Below are positions 25,077 through 32,782 of a stretch of 64,000 bases of DNA, one piece after another. Source of the stretch: UBA6115 sp050952935 (GTDB lineage: Bacteria > Bacillota > Clostridia > Christensenellales > Aristaeellaceae); the NCBI GenBank assembly GCA_050952935.1, contig JBMNLS010000002.1, positions 496,001-560,000 on the forward strand, in the 5' to 3' direction. Made by a program: the position numbers and the translations under genes. Each line of letters starts with the position of its first letter. Position 1 is the stretch's first letter. The notes under the pieces were generated by a model, which saw nothing but the letters and a program-made list of their open reading frames with translations, had not been told where the DNA came from and did no database searches.

Positions 25077-25226
25077 ATGGAAGGTGATGCACTTCACATG
25101 AGCATGACTGATGAGAGTTTGACCGTATGCGCCGGGTGTTTATCGGATGAGTATCGACTTTCCTCTTTGCAACTTGTTGAAATTACCCGTCATATCAGCT
25201 GTCCTGGCCGGTGGTTGTCCGGCTGA
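25077..25226 (+). CDS. Possible small leader-encoded protein (49 residues)
   Basis: A small open frame in the leader of the peptide importer operon. ATG 25077 has GGAAGGG about nine bases upstream (a longer version starts at ATG 25059 without a ribosome site), and TGA is at 25224-25226, 30 bp before the binding protein gene. The product would be cytoplasmic and has three cysteines, two of them in a VCAGC motif and one in SCPG. It matches nothing I know. It may be a leader peptide, a small metal-binding protein or chance. Confidence 0.3.
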   Translation: MEGDALHMSMTDESLTVCAGCLSDEYRLSSLQLVEITRHISCPGRWLSG

Positions 25227-25256
25227 AAATATATTATGATGAAGGAGAGAAAACTG

Positions 25257-27212
25257 ATGAAGAAAATTCTGGCTCTGTTTTTGTCCATCCTGATGCTATC
25301 CTCCTCGCTGGTTGCTCTGGGCGAGCAGATGGCGCCGCCGGAGGGGGCTGCTAAAGATCAAGTCGTCAAACTGATGTACTCAAATGAGATATCCGACTGG
25401 AACCCACTGCATCCCTCGTCAGCAGGTACTTGGGCCAACTGGATTGACACGCTGGTGGAGTACGACAACTATGGCATGGTGCAGCCCTGCCTGGCGGAGA
25501 GCTGGACCCAGTCTGAGGACGGCCTCACCTGGACGTTCAAAATCCGTGAGGGCGTCAAGTGGCAGTACAACGATGGCACCGAGTATGGCGCGGACGTAGT
25601 GGCTGAAGACTGGGTGACCACCGCCAAGTGGATCCTGGATCCCTTGAACACCGCCCGCACGGCCGACCTGCTGTTTGATATTGTGGGCGCTGAGGATTAC
25701 TATCTGGCGATGGAAACCACCGAGCGCAACGGCGACTGGGAAACCGTGGGCATCAAGGCTGTCAGCCCCTATGAGCTGCAGTTCACGCTGATTGCTCCCT
25801 GCCCCTATTTCCTCTCCCGGCTGACGTACAACTGGGGCTATCCCACCAACGCTCAGTACCTGGCCGACATGGGCGAGACCTTCGGTACCGACAACACCAC
25901 CTTCCTCTACTGCGGGGCCTTCCTGTGCACACAGTGGGAGCCCAACTCCTATACGATCAGCGAGCGCAACCCCATGTACTGGGATATCGCGGACATCCAC
26001 ATCCAGCGCATCGAGGAGCGCTACAACGCGGAAGCCTCCGTGCTGGAAGCGGAAGCCCTGTTGCGGGGAGAAGTAACCAAAGCGGATATTCCGCCCGCTC
26101 AGCTGGACGGCTGGCGCAACGACCCCGAGCGCGCCAAGCTTATCCGCCCCGTGCGCCCGGGCACCGGCAGCAACTTCAGCTATTTCTACCTGTTCAACTT
26201 CATGCCCACCTACGAAGAGAAGACCGTGGATGGCTACACCCTGAACCACGAACAGTGGCTGAAGGCGGCCAACAACATCAACTTCCGCAAGTCCATTTAT
26301 TACGGGCTGGACAGGCTCAAGGGCATCAGCACCTACAATCAGTACACGCCTGAAGAATACCTGATCCGCACCATCACCCCGCCCAACTTCTGCGCGGCCG
26401 ATGGCAAGGACTATCCCGAGTTTGACGTGCTGCTGCCCTTCAGCTCGGAAGACCAGTTCCAGAGCGAAAAGGCGCTGGAATATAAGGCCAAGGCTATAGA
26501 GGAGCTGACCGCCGCGGGCGTTACCTTCCCCATCGTGGCCTACATGCCCTATCAGACCGATACCACCCAGGTCAGCCTGGCGGTGGTGGTCTCACAGCAG
26601 CTGGAAGAGCTGCTGGGCAAGGACTATGTGCACTTTGTGCTGGAAGGCTATCCCTCCACCAACTTTCTGTCCACCACCCGCCGCGCGGGCAACTACTCCT
26701 TCATGATGAGCTGGTGGGGCCCGGACTACGCCGATCCTGAGACCTATACCGACCCCTTCAACCTGGGGCAGGCCTATAGCTATATCTGGCGGGCCGACGG
26801 CATGGCCACTCAGACGGTTCAGGACGACCCCGATGGCCGCATGGGCCGCAGCGGCTTTGATGAGACCTATTGGAAGGATTTCATCTACGCTGACATGGTC
26901 GCCGAGGCCACCAAGGAAAAGATCGACAACAGCGTGCGTTACACCGGCATCGCGAAAACCGAAGCCTGGCTGTTGGAGAACGCGTTCATCATTCCGCTGG
27001 GCCTGCTGGAGGACACCGGTTACGTCTCCTCCAACCTCAACCCCTTTGAGAGTCAGTACGCGCCGTTTGGCCTGTCCAACGCCCGGTATAAGTATCAGTG
27101 GGTGTATGAGAAGCCCATGGACACTGAAACTTATTTTGCCAAGCTGGCTGAGTGGGAGACCGAGCGCGCCGCACGCATTGCATACGCGGAAGCCAACAAC
27201 ATCGATTACTGA
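25257..27212 (+). CDS. Peptide ABC transporter substrate-binding protein (family 5)
   Basis: A 651-residue extracellular binding protein of the oligopeptide/dipeptide family. The mature start VVKLMYSNEISDWNPLHPSS and the LAESWTQSEDGLTWTFKIREG pattern are typical. The signal peptide is Lys-Lys plus a hydrophobic core, with no lipobox cysteine. ATG 25257 is set by AAGGAGAG seven bases upstream, although the frame opens at 25236. It heads an operon with two permeases, two ATPases and a peptidase. It is longer than usual (about 540-600), with insertions in the second lobe. Confidence 0.9.
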   Translation: MKKILALFLSILMLSSSLVALGEQMAPPEGAAKDQVVKLMYSNEISDWNPLHPSSAGTWANWIDTLVEYDNYGMVQPCLAESWTQSEDGLTWTFKIREGVKWQYNDGTEYGADVVAEDWVTTAKWILDPLNTARTADLLFDIVGAEDYYLAMETTERNGDWETVGIKAVSPYELQFTLIAPCPYFLSRLTYNWGYPTNAQYLADMGETFGTDNTTFLYCGAFLCTQWEPNSYTISERNPMYWDIADIHIQRIEERYNAEASVLEAEALLRGEVTKADIPPAQLDGWRNDPERAKLIRPVRPGTGSNFSYFYLFNFMPTYEEKTVDGYTLNHEQWLKAANNINFRKSIYYGLDRLKGISTYNQYTPEEYLIRTITPPNFCAADGKDYPEFDVLLPFSSEDQFQSEKALEYKAKAIEELTAAGVTFPIVAYMPYQTDTTQVSLAVVVSQQLEELLGKDYVHFVLEGYPSTNFLSTTRRAGNYSFMMSWWGPDYADPETYTDPFNLGQAYSYIWRADGMATQTVQDDPDGRMGRSGFDETYWKDFIYADMVAEATKEKIDNSVRYTGIAKTEAWLLENAFIIPLGLLEDTGYVSSNLNPFESQYAPFGLSNARYKYQWVYEKPMDTETYFAKLAEWETERAARIAYAEANNIDY

Positions 27213-27260
27213 TCCCATGAAGGTTTGATGTGCCCCACCGGGTGCATAATAATACCAAGC

Positions 27261-27295
27261 GCACGGAGAGCCCTCTCCACGGGGGCTCTCCGTGC
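27261..27295 (+). other. Very stable stem-loop after the peptide-binding protein gene
   Basis: GCACGGAGAGCCC (27261-27273) pairs perfectly over 13 bp with GGGCTCTCCGTGC (27283-27295) around a 9-nt loop, with no T run after it. It lies between the binding-protein gene and the first permease gene and probably sets a high binding-protein to permease ratio by protecting the upstream message. Confidence 0.75.
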
Positions 27296-27362
27296 CATAA
27301 AACAGGTCAGCAAATGACATGAAAAAACTTGGTAACGGCATGAAATGGTGAGGTGACTGCGG

Positions 27363-28310
27363 TTGATACGGTATATATTGGGGCGATTGGGCAGAGCGCT
27401 AATTACCATGTTCCTGGTGCTCTCCATTGTGTTCCTGCTCATGCGGCTGCTGCCGGTGGATGGGTATTTTGAGGGGCGCTCGGATTTGATGAGCGATACG
27501 GTCAAAAATGTCATCCTCAAGGATTTGGGTCTGCTGGATCCCTGGTATAAGCAGCTGTTTGATTTCTGGCGCAAGCTGATATTTGAGGGTGACCTGGGCA
27601 AGTCCATCGTCATCCGCAAGAATGTGCCCGTGGTCAAGCTCATCTTGCCCAAGGCCAAGATGTCCTTTGAGTTTGGCATCATCGCGCTGGCCATTCAGCA
27701 GGTGGTTGGGCTGACCATGGGCGTCATGATGGCGCGGCACAAGGGCAGGTTTTTTGACAAAATCGGCAACCTGTATATTTTGCTCATCAACGCGCTGCCG
27801 GCGGCGGTGTACTACCTGGCCATTCAGCTTTACCTGTCGTCCATATTGAAACTTCCCATGCTATATGACCCCATCAATATGTCCAGCCGTATCTTGCCTA
27901 TCATCTGCCTGTCGCTGGGCGGCATCGCCTCCAACGCCATGTGGATGCGCCGCTACATGGTGGACCAGATGAACATGGACTATATCCGCCTGGCGCGCGC
28001 CAAGGGCATGACCTCCAGCCAGGTGGCCTTTCGTCATGTGATGCGCAATGCCTTCATCCCCATGGCGCAAAGCCTGCCCACGACCGTGCTGTTCACCATC
28101 TCAGGCTCGCTGTATGTGGAATCCCTCTTCTCCATCCCCGGGCTGGGCGGACTGTTGATACAGTCCATTCAGCGGCAGGATAACACCATGGTGCAGGCGA
28201 TGGTGCTGCTGTACTCGATTATCAGCATCTCGGGGCTGCTGCTGGGCGATATCGCCATGATGATTTGCGACCCGCGCATCAAGCTGGTCAAAAAGGGGGA
28301 GAGCCGATGA
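27363..28310 (+). CDS. Peptide ABC transporter permease (OppB/DppB-like)
   Basis: A 315-residue permease with the OppB-type first helix, six membrane segments, and the EAA loop DYIRLARAKGMTSSQVAFRH near residue 205. The start is TTG 27363 with GAGGTG upstream; no ATG lies near the conserved beginning. Its stop overlaps the next ATG by three bases. It forms the channel with the following OppC-like protein. Confidence 0.9.
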   Translation: MIRYILGRLGRALITMFLVLSIVFLLMRLLPVDGYFEGRSDLMSDTVKNVILKDLGLLDPWYKQLFDFWRKLIFEGDLGKSIVIRKNVPVVKLILPKAKMSFEFGIIALAIQQVVGLTMGVMMARHKGRFFDKIGNLYILLINALPAAVYYLAIQLYLSSILKLPMLYDPINMSSRILPIICLSLGGIASNAMWMRRYMVDQMNMDYIRLARAKGMTSSQVAFRHVMRNAFIPMAQSLPTTVLFTISGSLYVESLFSIPGLGGLLIQSIQRQDNTMVQAMVLLYSIISISGLLLGDIAMMICDPRIKLVKKGESR

Positions 28311-29347
28311 AGATGGAAAGACCTCCGCACAGGTCCCTGTTTATGCGCTTTAAGGACTACAAGCTGGAGAAGATGCAGCGGGCGTTTGCCCAGGCAGAGC
28401 CGGCCGACCCGGCAGCCATACCCGATGATTTGTTTGAGTTTGCCGGGCATGATCTTTCGGATTCGGAGCGGATTGGCTACTCCAATTATTCTTACTGGCG
28501 CAGCACCTTTCAGATGTTTTTCAAGAAAAAGATATCGGTGTTCCTGCTGGGCTTTTTGATCATGCTGCTGGCCTTTACCATCGTGCAGCCCCTGCTGCCC
28601 AACCAGAAGGATCCCTACCGCGTATACAACAACGAGGCCGGGGCGACGCTCATCAATGTGCAGCCCAATGAGGAATTCTGGTTTGGCACCAACAACATTG
28701 GCCAGGACATCTGGTTGCGCATCTGGTCGGGCACGCGCACCAGCCTTTTCATCGGCCTGTGCGTGGCGCTGAGCAACAACATTTTGGGCATTGTGCTGGG
28801 CTCCATCTGGGGATATGCGCGAAAATGGGACAAGCTGTTCACCGAAATATACAATCTCTTTGACAATATCCCCTACACGGTGCTGCGCATGCTGCTGATG
28901 TATATCATGCGGCCCAGTCTGCAGACCATGATTTTTGTCATGAGCCTCACCGGCTGGATCAGCATGTCCAAGTATATCCGCAATTTGATATTGATTTACC
29001 GTGATCGGGAGTTCAACCTGGCCTCCCGCTGCCTGGGCACGCCGTCCCACCGCATCATCATCAAAAATATCCTGCCGCAGCTGATATCGGTCATCATGCT
29101 GCAAACGGCGCTGGCCATTCCTGAGGCCATCGGCTCCGAGGTGTTCCTCACCTACATTGGCCTGGGCCTGCCGGTCAGCATCCCGTCGCTGGGCAACCTC
29201 ATCAATGAGGGCCGGCGGGTGATGCTGGTGGCCAGTCAGCGTTATCAGCTGGTGTACCCGGTGCTGATGGTATCTGTCATCACCATCTCGTTTTACGCGC
29301 TGGGCAACGCCTTCGCGGATGCCTCTGACCCGCGCAACCATATGTAG
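28307..29347 (+). CDS. Peptide ABC transporter permease (OppC/DppC-like)
   Basis: A 346-residue permease with a cytoplasmic tail of about 75 residues, then a first helix (VFLLGFLIMLLAFTIVQPLL), the OppC-type WFGTNNIGQDIWLRIWSGTR segment and five further helices. The EAA loop is EFNLASRCLGTPSHRIIIKN. The frame opens upstream at 28265, inside the previous gene; ATG 28307, overlapping its stop (ATGA) with AAAAGGGGG upstream, is the likely start. Confidence 0.9.
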   Translation: MKMERPPHRSLFMRFKDYKLEKMQRAFAQAEPADPAAIPDDLFEFAGHDLSDSERIGYSNYSYWRSTFQMFFKKKISVFLLGFLIMLLAFTIVQPLLPNQKDPYRVYNNEAGATLINVQPNEEFWFGTNNIGQDIWLRIWSGTRTSLFIGLCVALSNNILGIVLGSIWGYARKWDKLFTEIYNLFDNIPYTVLRMLLMYIMRPSLQTMIFVMSLTGWISMSKYIRNLILIYRDREFNLASRCLGTPSHRIIIKNILPQLISVIMLQTALAIPEAIGSEVFLTYIGLGLPVSIPSLGNLINEGRRVMLVASQRYQLVYPVLMVSVITISFYALGNAFADASDPRNHM

Positions 29348-29356
29348 GGGGATGGC

Positions 29357-30421
29357 ATGGAGGGATATCAATTTACAGAACCGATTCTGACCGTGAAGGA
29401 CCTGGTGGTCAAGTTCAACCTGCGCGGCCAGGTGCTGACGGCCATACGCGGCATCAGCATGGAGCTGTACAAGGGGGAAAGCCTGGCCATCGTGGGCGAA
29501 TCTGGCTCGGGCAAGAGCGTGTTTACCAAGACGTTCATGGGTCTGTTGGACAACAACGGCTGGATTGCCAACGGCTCCATCGCATATGGAGGCTATGATC
29601 TGACCGATTTCAAAACCGAGCGGGACTGGCAAAAGGTGCGCGGCAAGCGCATCGCCATGGTGTTTCAGGATCCCATGACCAGCCTGAACCCGCTGAAAAC
29701 CGTGGGCAAGCAGGTGCAGGAGGCCTTTACCCTGCACAACAAGGTGTCCCGGGAGGAGGCAAAGCGCCGCGCCATTGAGCTTTTGCGGGATGTGGGCATT
29801 CAGGAGCCGGAGCGCCGCTATAAGCAGTATCCCCATGAGTTTTCCGGCGGCATGCGCCAGCGGGTGGTTATCGCCATCGCCATGGCCTGTGTGCCTGAAA
29901 TCCTCATCTGTGACGAGCCCACCACGGCGCTGGACGTGACCATCCAGGCGCAAATTCTTGACCTGCTCAAGCAATTGCAGGCCCGCTATGGCCTGACATT
30001 AGTGTACATCACCCATGATCTGGGTGTGGTGGCCAACGTGGCTGACCGCATCGCCGTGATGTATGCGGGCGATATTGTGGAAATCGGCCAGAGTGAAGAG
30101 GTGTTCTACGACCCGCGGCATCCCTATACCTGGGCGCTGCTGTCTAGCCTCCCGCAGCTGGGCGTCAAGGGGGAGGATCTGCTGGCCATTCAGGGCACGC
30201 CGCCCAATCTGTTTCAGGAGATCAAGGGCGATGCCTTCGCACCCCGCAACCCCCAGGCCCTCAAGGTGGATTTTGTGGCGCGGCCCCCCTATTTTGAGGT
30301 GACACCTACCCACAAGGCGCGCACCTGGCTGCTGGACCCGCGCGCGCCGGATCTGGCTCCGCCCATCCACATCCAGAATCTGAGGACGCTGCGCAGGGGA
30401 GGTGTAGACCGTGCCAAGTGA
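29357..30421 (+). CDS. Peptide ABC transporter ATP-binding protein (OppD/DppD-like)
   Basis: A 354-residue ABC ATPase with Walker A GESGSGKS (about 46-53), FQDPMTSLNP, signature FSGGMRQRVVIAIAM and Walker B ILICDEPTTALD. The OppD C-terminal region is present, but the usual CxFxPRC segment reads DAFAPRN, so the cysteine cluster is missing, unlike in the oppD at 6099-7136. It overlaps the next gene by 11 bp. Confidence 0.92.
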   Translation: MEGYQFTEPILTVKDLVVKFNLRGQVLTAIRGISMELYKGESLAIVGESGSGKSVFTKTFMGLLDNNGWIANGSIAYGGYDLTDFKTERDWQKVRGKRIAMVFQDPMTSLNPLKTVGKQVQEAFTLHNKVSREEAKRRAIELLRDVGIQEPERRYKQYPHEFSGGMRQRVVIAIAMACVPEILICDEPTTALDVTIQAQILDLLKQLQARYGLTLVYITHDLGVVANVADRIAVMYAGDIVEIGQSEEVFYDPRHPYTWALLSSLPQLGVKGEDLLAIQGTPPNLFQEIKGDAFAPRNPQALKVDFVARPPYFEVTPTHKARTWLLDPRAPDLAPPIHIQNLRTLRRGGVDRAK

Positions 30422-31358
30422 GGAGAAAAGAGACATTCTGCTTCAGGTGAAGGATCTGGAGGTGCGCTTCGGCACCAAGCGGCGTCCCTTTGTCGCTGTG
30501 CAGGGCGTCTCCTTTGATATTTACAAAGGGGAGACCTTTGGCCTGGTGGGCGAGTCAGGCTCGGGTAAAACCACCATTGGCCGCGCCATTATCCGCATCA
30601 ACCCCACCAGCGCCGGCGACATCATCTTCAAGGGTGAAAAAATCAACGGCCCTATCAGCAAGGAGCTGGACCAGAAGATAACCCAGCAGATTCAGATGAT
30701 CTTTCAGGACCCCATGGCCAGCCTTAACGAGCGCGCCAAGGTGGACTACATCGTGGCCGAGGGGCTGATCAATGTGGCCAAGAACATGCCCCGCCAGGAG
30801 CGGGAAGAGGCTGTGGCTGAGGCGCTGGCCGATGTGGGCCTGCTGCCGGAGTTCGCCAGCCGTTTTCCCCACGAGTTTTCGGGCGGGCAGCGCCAGCGCA
30901 TCGGCATCGCCCGCAGCCTCATCATGGAGCCGGAATTCATCATCGCTGATGAGCCTATCTCCGCCCTGGATGTATCCATCCGCGCCCAAGTGCTCAACCT
31001 CCTGAGCAACCTGCAAAAAAAGAAGGGGCTCACCTATCTGTTCATCTCCCACGATTTATCCGTTATGCGCTTCATCTGCGACCGCATCGCCGTCATCCAT
31101 AAAGGGAAGATTGTGGAGCTGTCGGAGACCGAGCAGCTGTTCGCCAACCCGCTGCATCCCTACACCCAAGCGCTGCTCAGCGCCATCCCGTTGCCAGACC
31201 CGGTGCTTGAGCGCAACAAAAAGCTGATCATATACGACCCGGCCTGCCATGACTATGCCAATGACAAGCCCATCTGGCAGGAGATAGAGCCCGGTCACTT
31301 TGTGCTTGCCAACCGGCAGGAACGGGAAGGTTATCTGCGCCGCATCGCCGCAAGTTGA
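30411..31358 (+). CDS. Peptide ABC transporter ATP-binding protein (OppF/DppF-like)
   Basis: A 315-residue ABC ATPase with Walker A GESGSGKTT (about 46-54), FQDPMASLNE, signature FSGGQRQRIGIARSL and Walker B FIIADEPISALD. The GTG start at 30411 has GGGGAGGTG upstream, within the end of the previous gene. The tail is short and lacks the cysteine cluster of OppF at 5119-6099. It completes the five-gene importer. Confidence 0.92.
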   Translation: MPSEEKRDILLQVKDLEVRFGTKRRPFVAVQGVSFDIYKGETFGLVGESGSGKTTIGRAIIRINPTSAGDIIFKGEKINGPISKELDQKITQQIQMIFQDPMASLNERAKVDYIVAEGLINVAKNMPRQEREEAVAEALADVGLLPEFASRFPHEFSGGQRQRIGIARSLIMEPEFIIADEPISALDVSIRAQVLNLLSNLQKKKGLTYLFISHDLSVMRFICDRIAVIHKGKIVELSETEQLFANPLHPYTQALLSAIPLPDPVLERNKKLIIYDPACHDYANDKPIWQEIEPGHFVLANRQEREGYLRRIAAS

Positions 31359-31417
31359 TTGCCACTGCCATAGCAAAATAATACCGAAACTAAAAGGAAC
31401 AACAAGGAAGTGTAAGA

Positions 31418-32455
31418 ATGAAGCTCAGCTTTCCTTTTGAACATCACAGCCAGTACCAAAGGGGCCCCAACAACCTCATTACCGATGTGAAGGGGGTAAA
31501 AGTGGGTCATGTGACCCTGGCGGATGGGGCAATCCAAACCGGGGTCACCGCGCTGCTGCCGGGGGAGGAGCCTTTCCGCCGCAAGCGCCGGGCCGCATGC
31601 CATGTGATCAATGGTTTTGGCAAATCCGCGGGCCTCATGCAGGTGAACGAATTAGGGCAGCTGGAAAGCCCCATTGTTCTTACCAACACCCTGGCGGTGG
31701 GGGTGGCCTGGCAGGCGCTGTGTAAGTGGTTAGTTGACAACAACCCGGGCCTTACCAGCGTCAACCCCATTGTGATGGAATGCAACGACAGCTATTTGAA
31801 CGATATCCGCAGCCTGCATATCACGGAGCGGATGGTGCTTGAAGCCATAAAAGCTGCCGGGGAAACTTTTGAGCAAGGCGCTGTGGGCGCGGGCCGGGGC
31901 ATGGTGTGCCATGGGCTGTCCGGGGGCATTGGCTCTGCTTCCCGGCAGACAGGGATAGGGGATGAGACCTACACGGTGGGCGTTCTGGTGTTGTCAAACC
32001 ACGGGCTTTTGCGGGACTTAACCCTGTGTGGGGACCGGGTGGAATTGCTTCTTCAAGAAAAGAAAGAGGAGGAGGCGCAAAAGCAACAGGCCTTGCGGGA
32101 AGTCCAGGACCAGGGATCGGTGATCGTTATCCTGGCTACGGATGCGCCGCTAAGCCACAGCCAGCTCAACCGTGTGTGCAAGCGGGCGGTGGCGGGCCTG
32201 GCCCGTACCGGCGCTCAAATTGGCCATGGCAGCGGTGAGGTGGTGCTGGCTTTCTCCACCGCAAACGAGATCATCCACGGGGATGAAAGCCCTTTGCGCA
32301 CCATGACGGAAATGAACGAGCGCTATATTGACACCGTTTTCCGCATGACGGTGGCTGCTGTGGAGGAAGCGGTGCTGGCTTCCCTGTGGTACGCCCAGGC
32401 CGTCACCGGGTTTGAGGGACATGCTGTAAAGGCTTTGGGGGATTTTTGCCGTTAG
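31418..32455 (+). CDS. P1 family (DmpA-type) self-cleaving aminopeptidase
   Basis: A 345-residue member of the S58/DmpA family of N-terminal-nucleophile peptidases. Family patterns are NNLITDVKGVKVGHVTL at the start, GAVGAGRGMVCHGLSGGIGS, and G233-S234 in DQGSVIVILATDAPL. There the chain is expected to cut itself, making S234 the N-terminal nucleophile of the small subunit. Known relatives release N-terminal L- or D-amino acids or beta-amino acids from small peptides and amides. It lies 59 bp after the peptide importer genes with AAGGAAG before ATG 31418, so it probably degrades what the importer brings in. Confidence 0.87.
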   Translation: MKLSFPFEHHSQYQRGPNNLITDVKGVKVGHVTLADGAIQTGVTALLPGEEPFRRKRRAACHVINGFGKSAGLMQVNELGQLESPIVLTNTLAVGVAWQALCKWLVDNNPGLTSVNPIVMECNDSYLNDIRSLHITERMVLEAIKAAGETFEQGAVGAGRGMVCHGLSGGIGSASRQTGIGDETYTVGVLVLSNHGLLRDLTLCGDRVELLLQEKKEEEAQKQQALREVQDQGSVIVILATDAPLSHSQLNRVCKRAVAGLARTGAQIGHGSGEVVLAFSTANEIIHGDESPLRTMTEMNERYIDTVFRMTVAAVEEAVLASLWYAQAVTGFEGHAVKALGDFCR

Positions 32456-32782
32456 AGCTTGAGTATATTGAAAACACAGCGTTTTCGGGATGCTGAATGC
32501 ATGCTGTGATGCGTTTTGACCATAGTTTTAACGTTTATCATTCAATATTAATGGCTTTGAGGGATTTATAGTGTTCGGCAACAGCTTCTTTTGTGTCTAT
32601 GTCAAGCTTCATACGGACAGGTGAGTTGATGTGGTTTGGAAAGAAGAATCCTCCTTATACTACGATTGAAAAACTTGATTTTCAGTATGCATTACTGTAT
32701 GATTAAAAGGGGAAGGAGGACGATTTTACCTTCCCTAAACGGCTAGTATGATGCGCAGTGAATAGACTGCTGGAAGGATAGC
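32456..32782. other. A/T-rich intergenic region with promoter and a possible gene relic
   Basis: 327 bp without a supported gene. A small hairpin (GAAAAC at 32470-32475 with GTTTTC at 32481-32486) follows the peptidase. On the minus strand 32538-32654 is open for 38 codons with natural-looking composition (NSPVRMKLDIDTKEAV) and may be the tail of a decayed gene. A promoter lies at 32675-32703, and a 7-bp stem-loop (GGGAAGG/CCTTCCC, 32710-32735) stands at the start of the transcript. Confidence 0.5.
32675..32703 (+). promoter_or_regulatory. Promoter of the giant-protein operon
   Basis: TTGATT (32675-32680), 17 bases, TATGAT (32698-32703). The predicted message starts just before a 7-bp stem-loop at 32710-32735 that could protect its 5' end. 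Confidence 0.6.

Larger units (their letters stand above)
24863..25256. other. Intergenic region with weak terminator, promoter and long leader
   Basis: After a weak terminator-like stem (24892-24917) comes a strong promoter (24966-24994) and a leader of about 255 nt. In the leader, ATTCAACTGGT near 25000 can pair with ACCTGTTGAAT near 25050 with one mismatch, and a possible small open frame (25077-25226) is present. Confidence 0.55.

Noticed and set aside
25001..25256. A known riboswitch class in the leader of the peptide importer
   Set aside because: A long-range pairing is possible, but no conserved core of any riboswitch class or T-box motif was recognised.
28169..29974. A 601-residue minus-strand frame over the second peptide importer (similar one at 19748-21049)
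   Set aside because: Antisense of clearly homologous permease, ATPase and binding-protein genes; His/Gln-rich translation typical of shadow frames.
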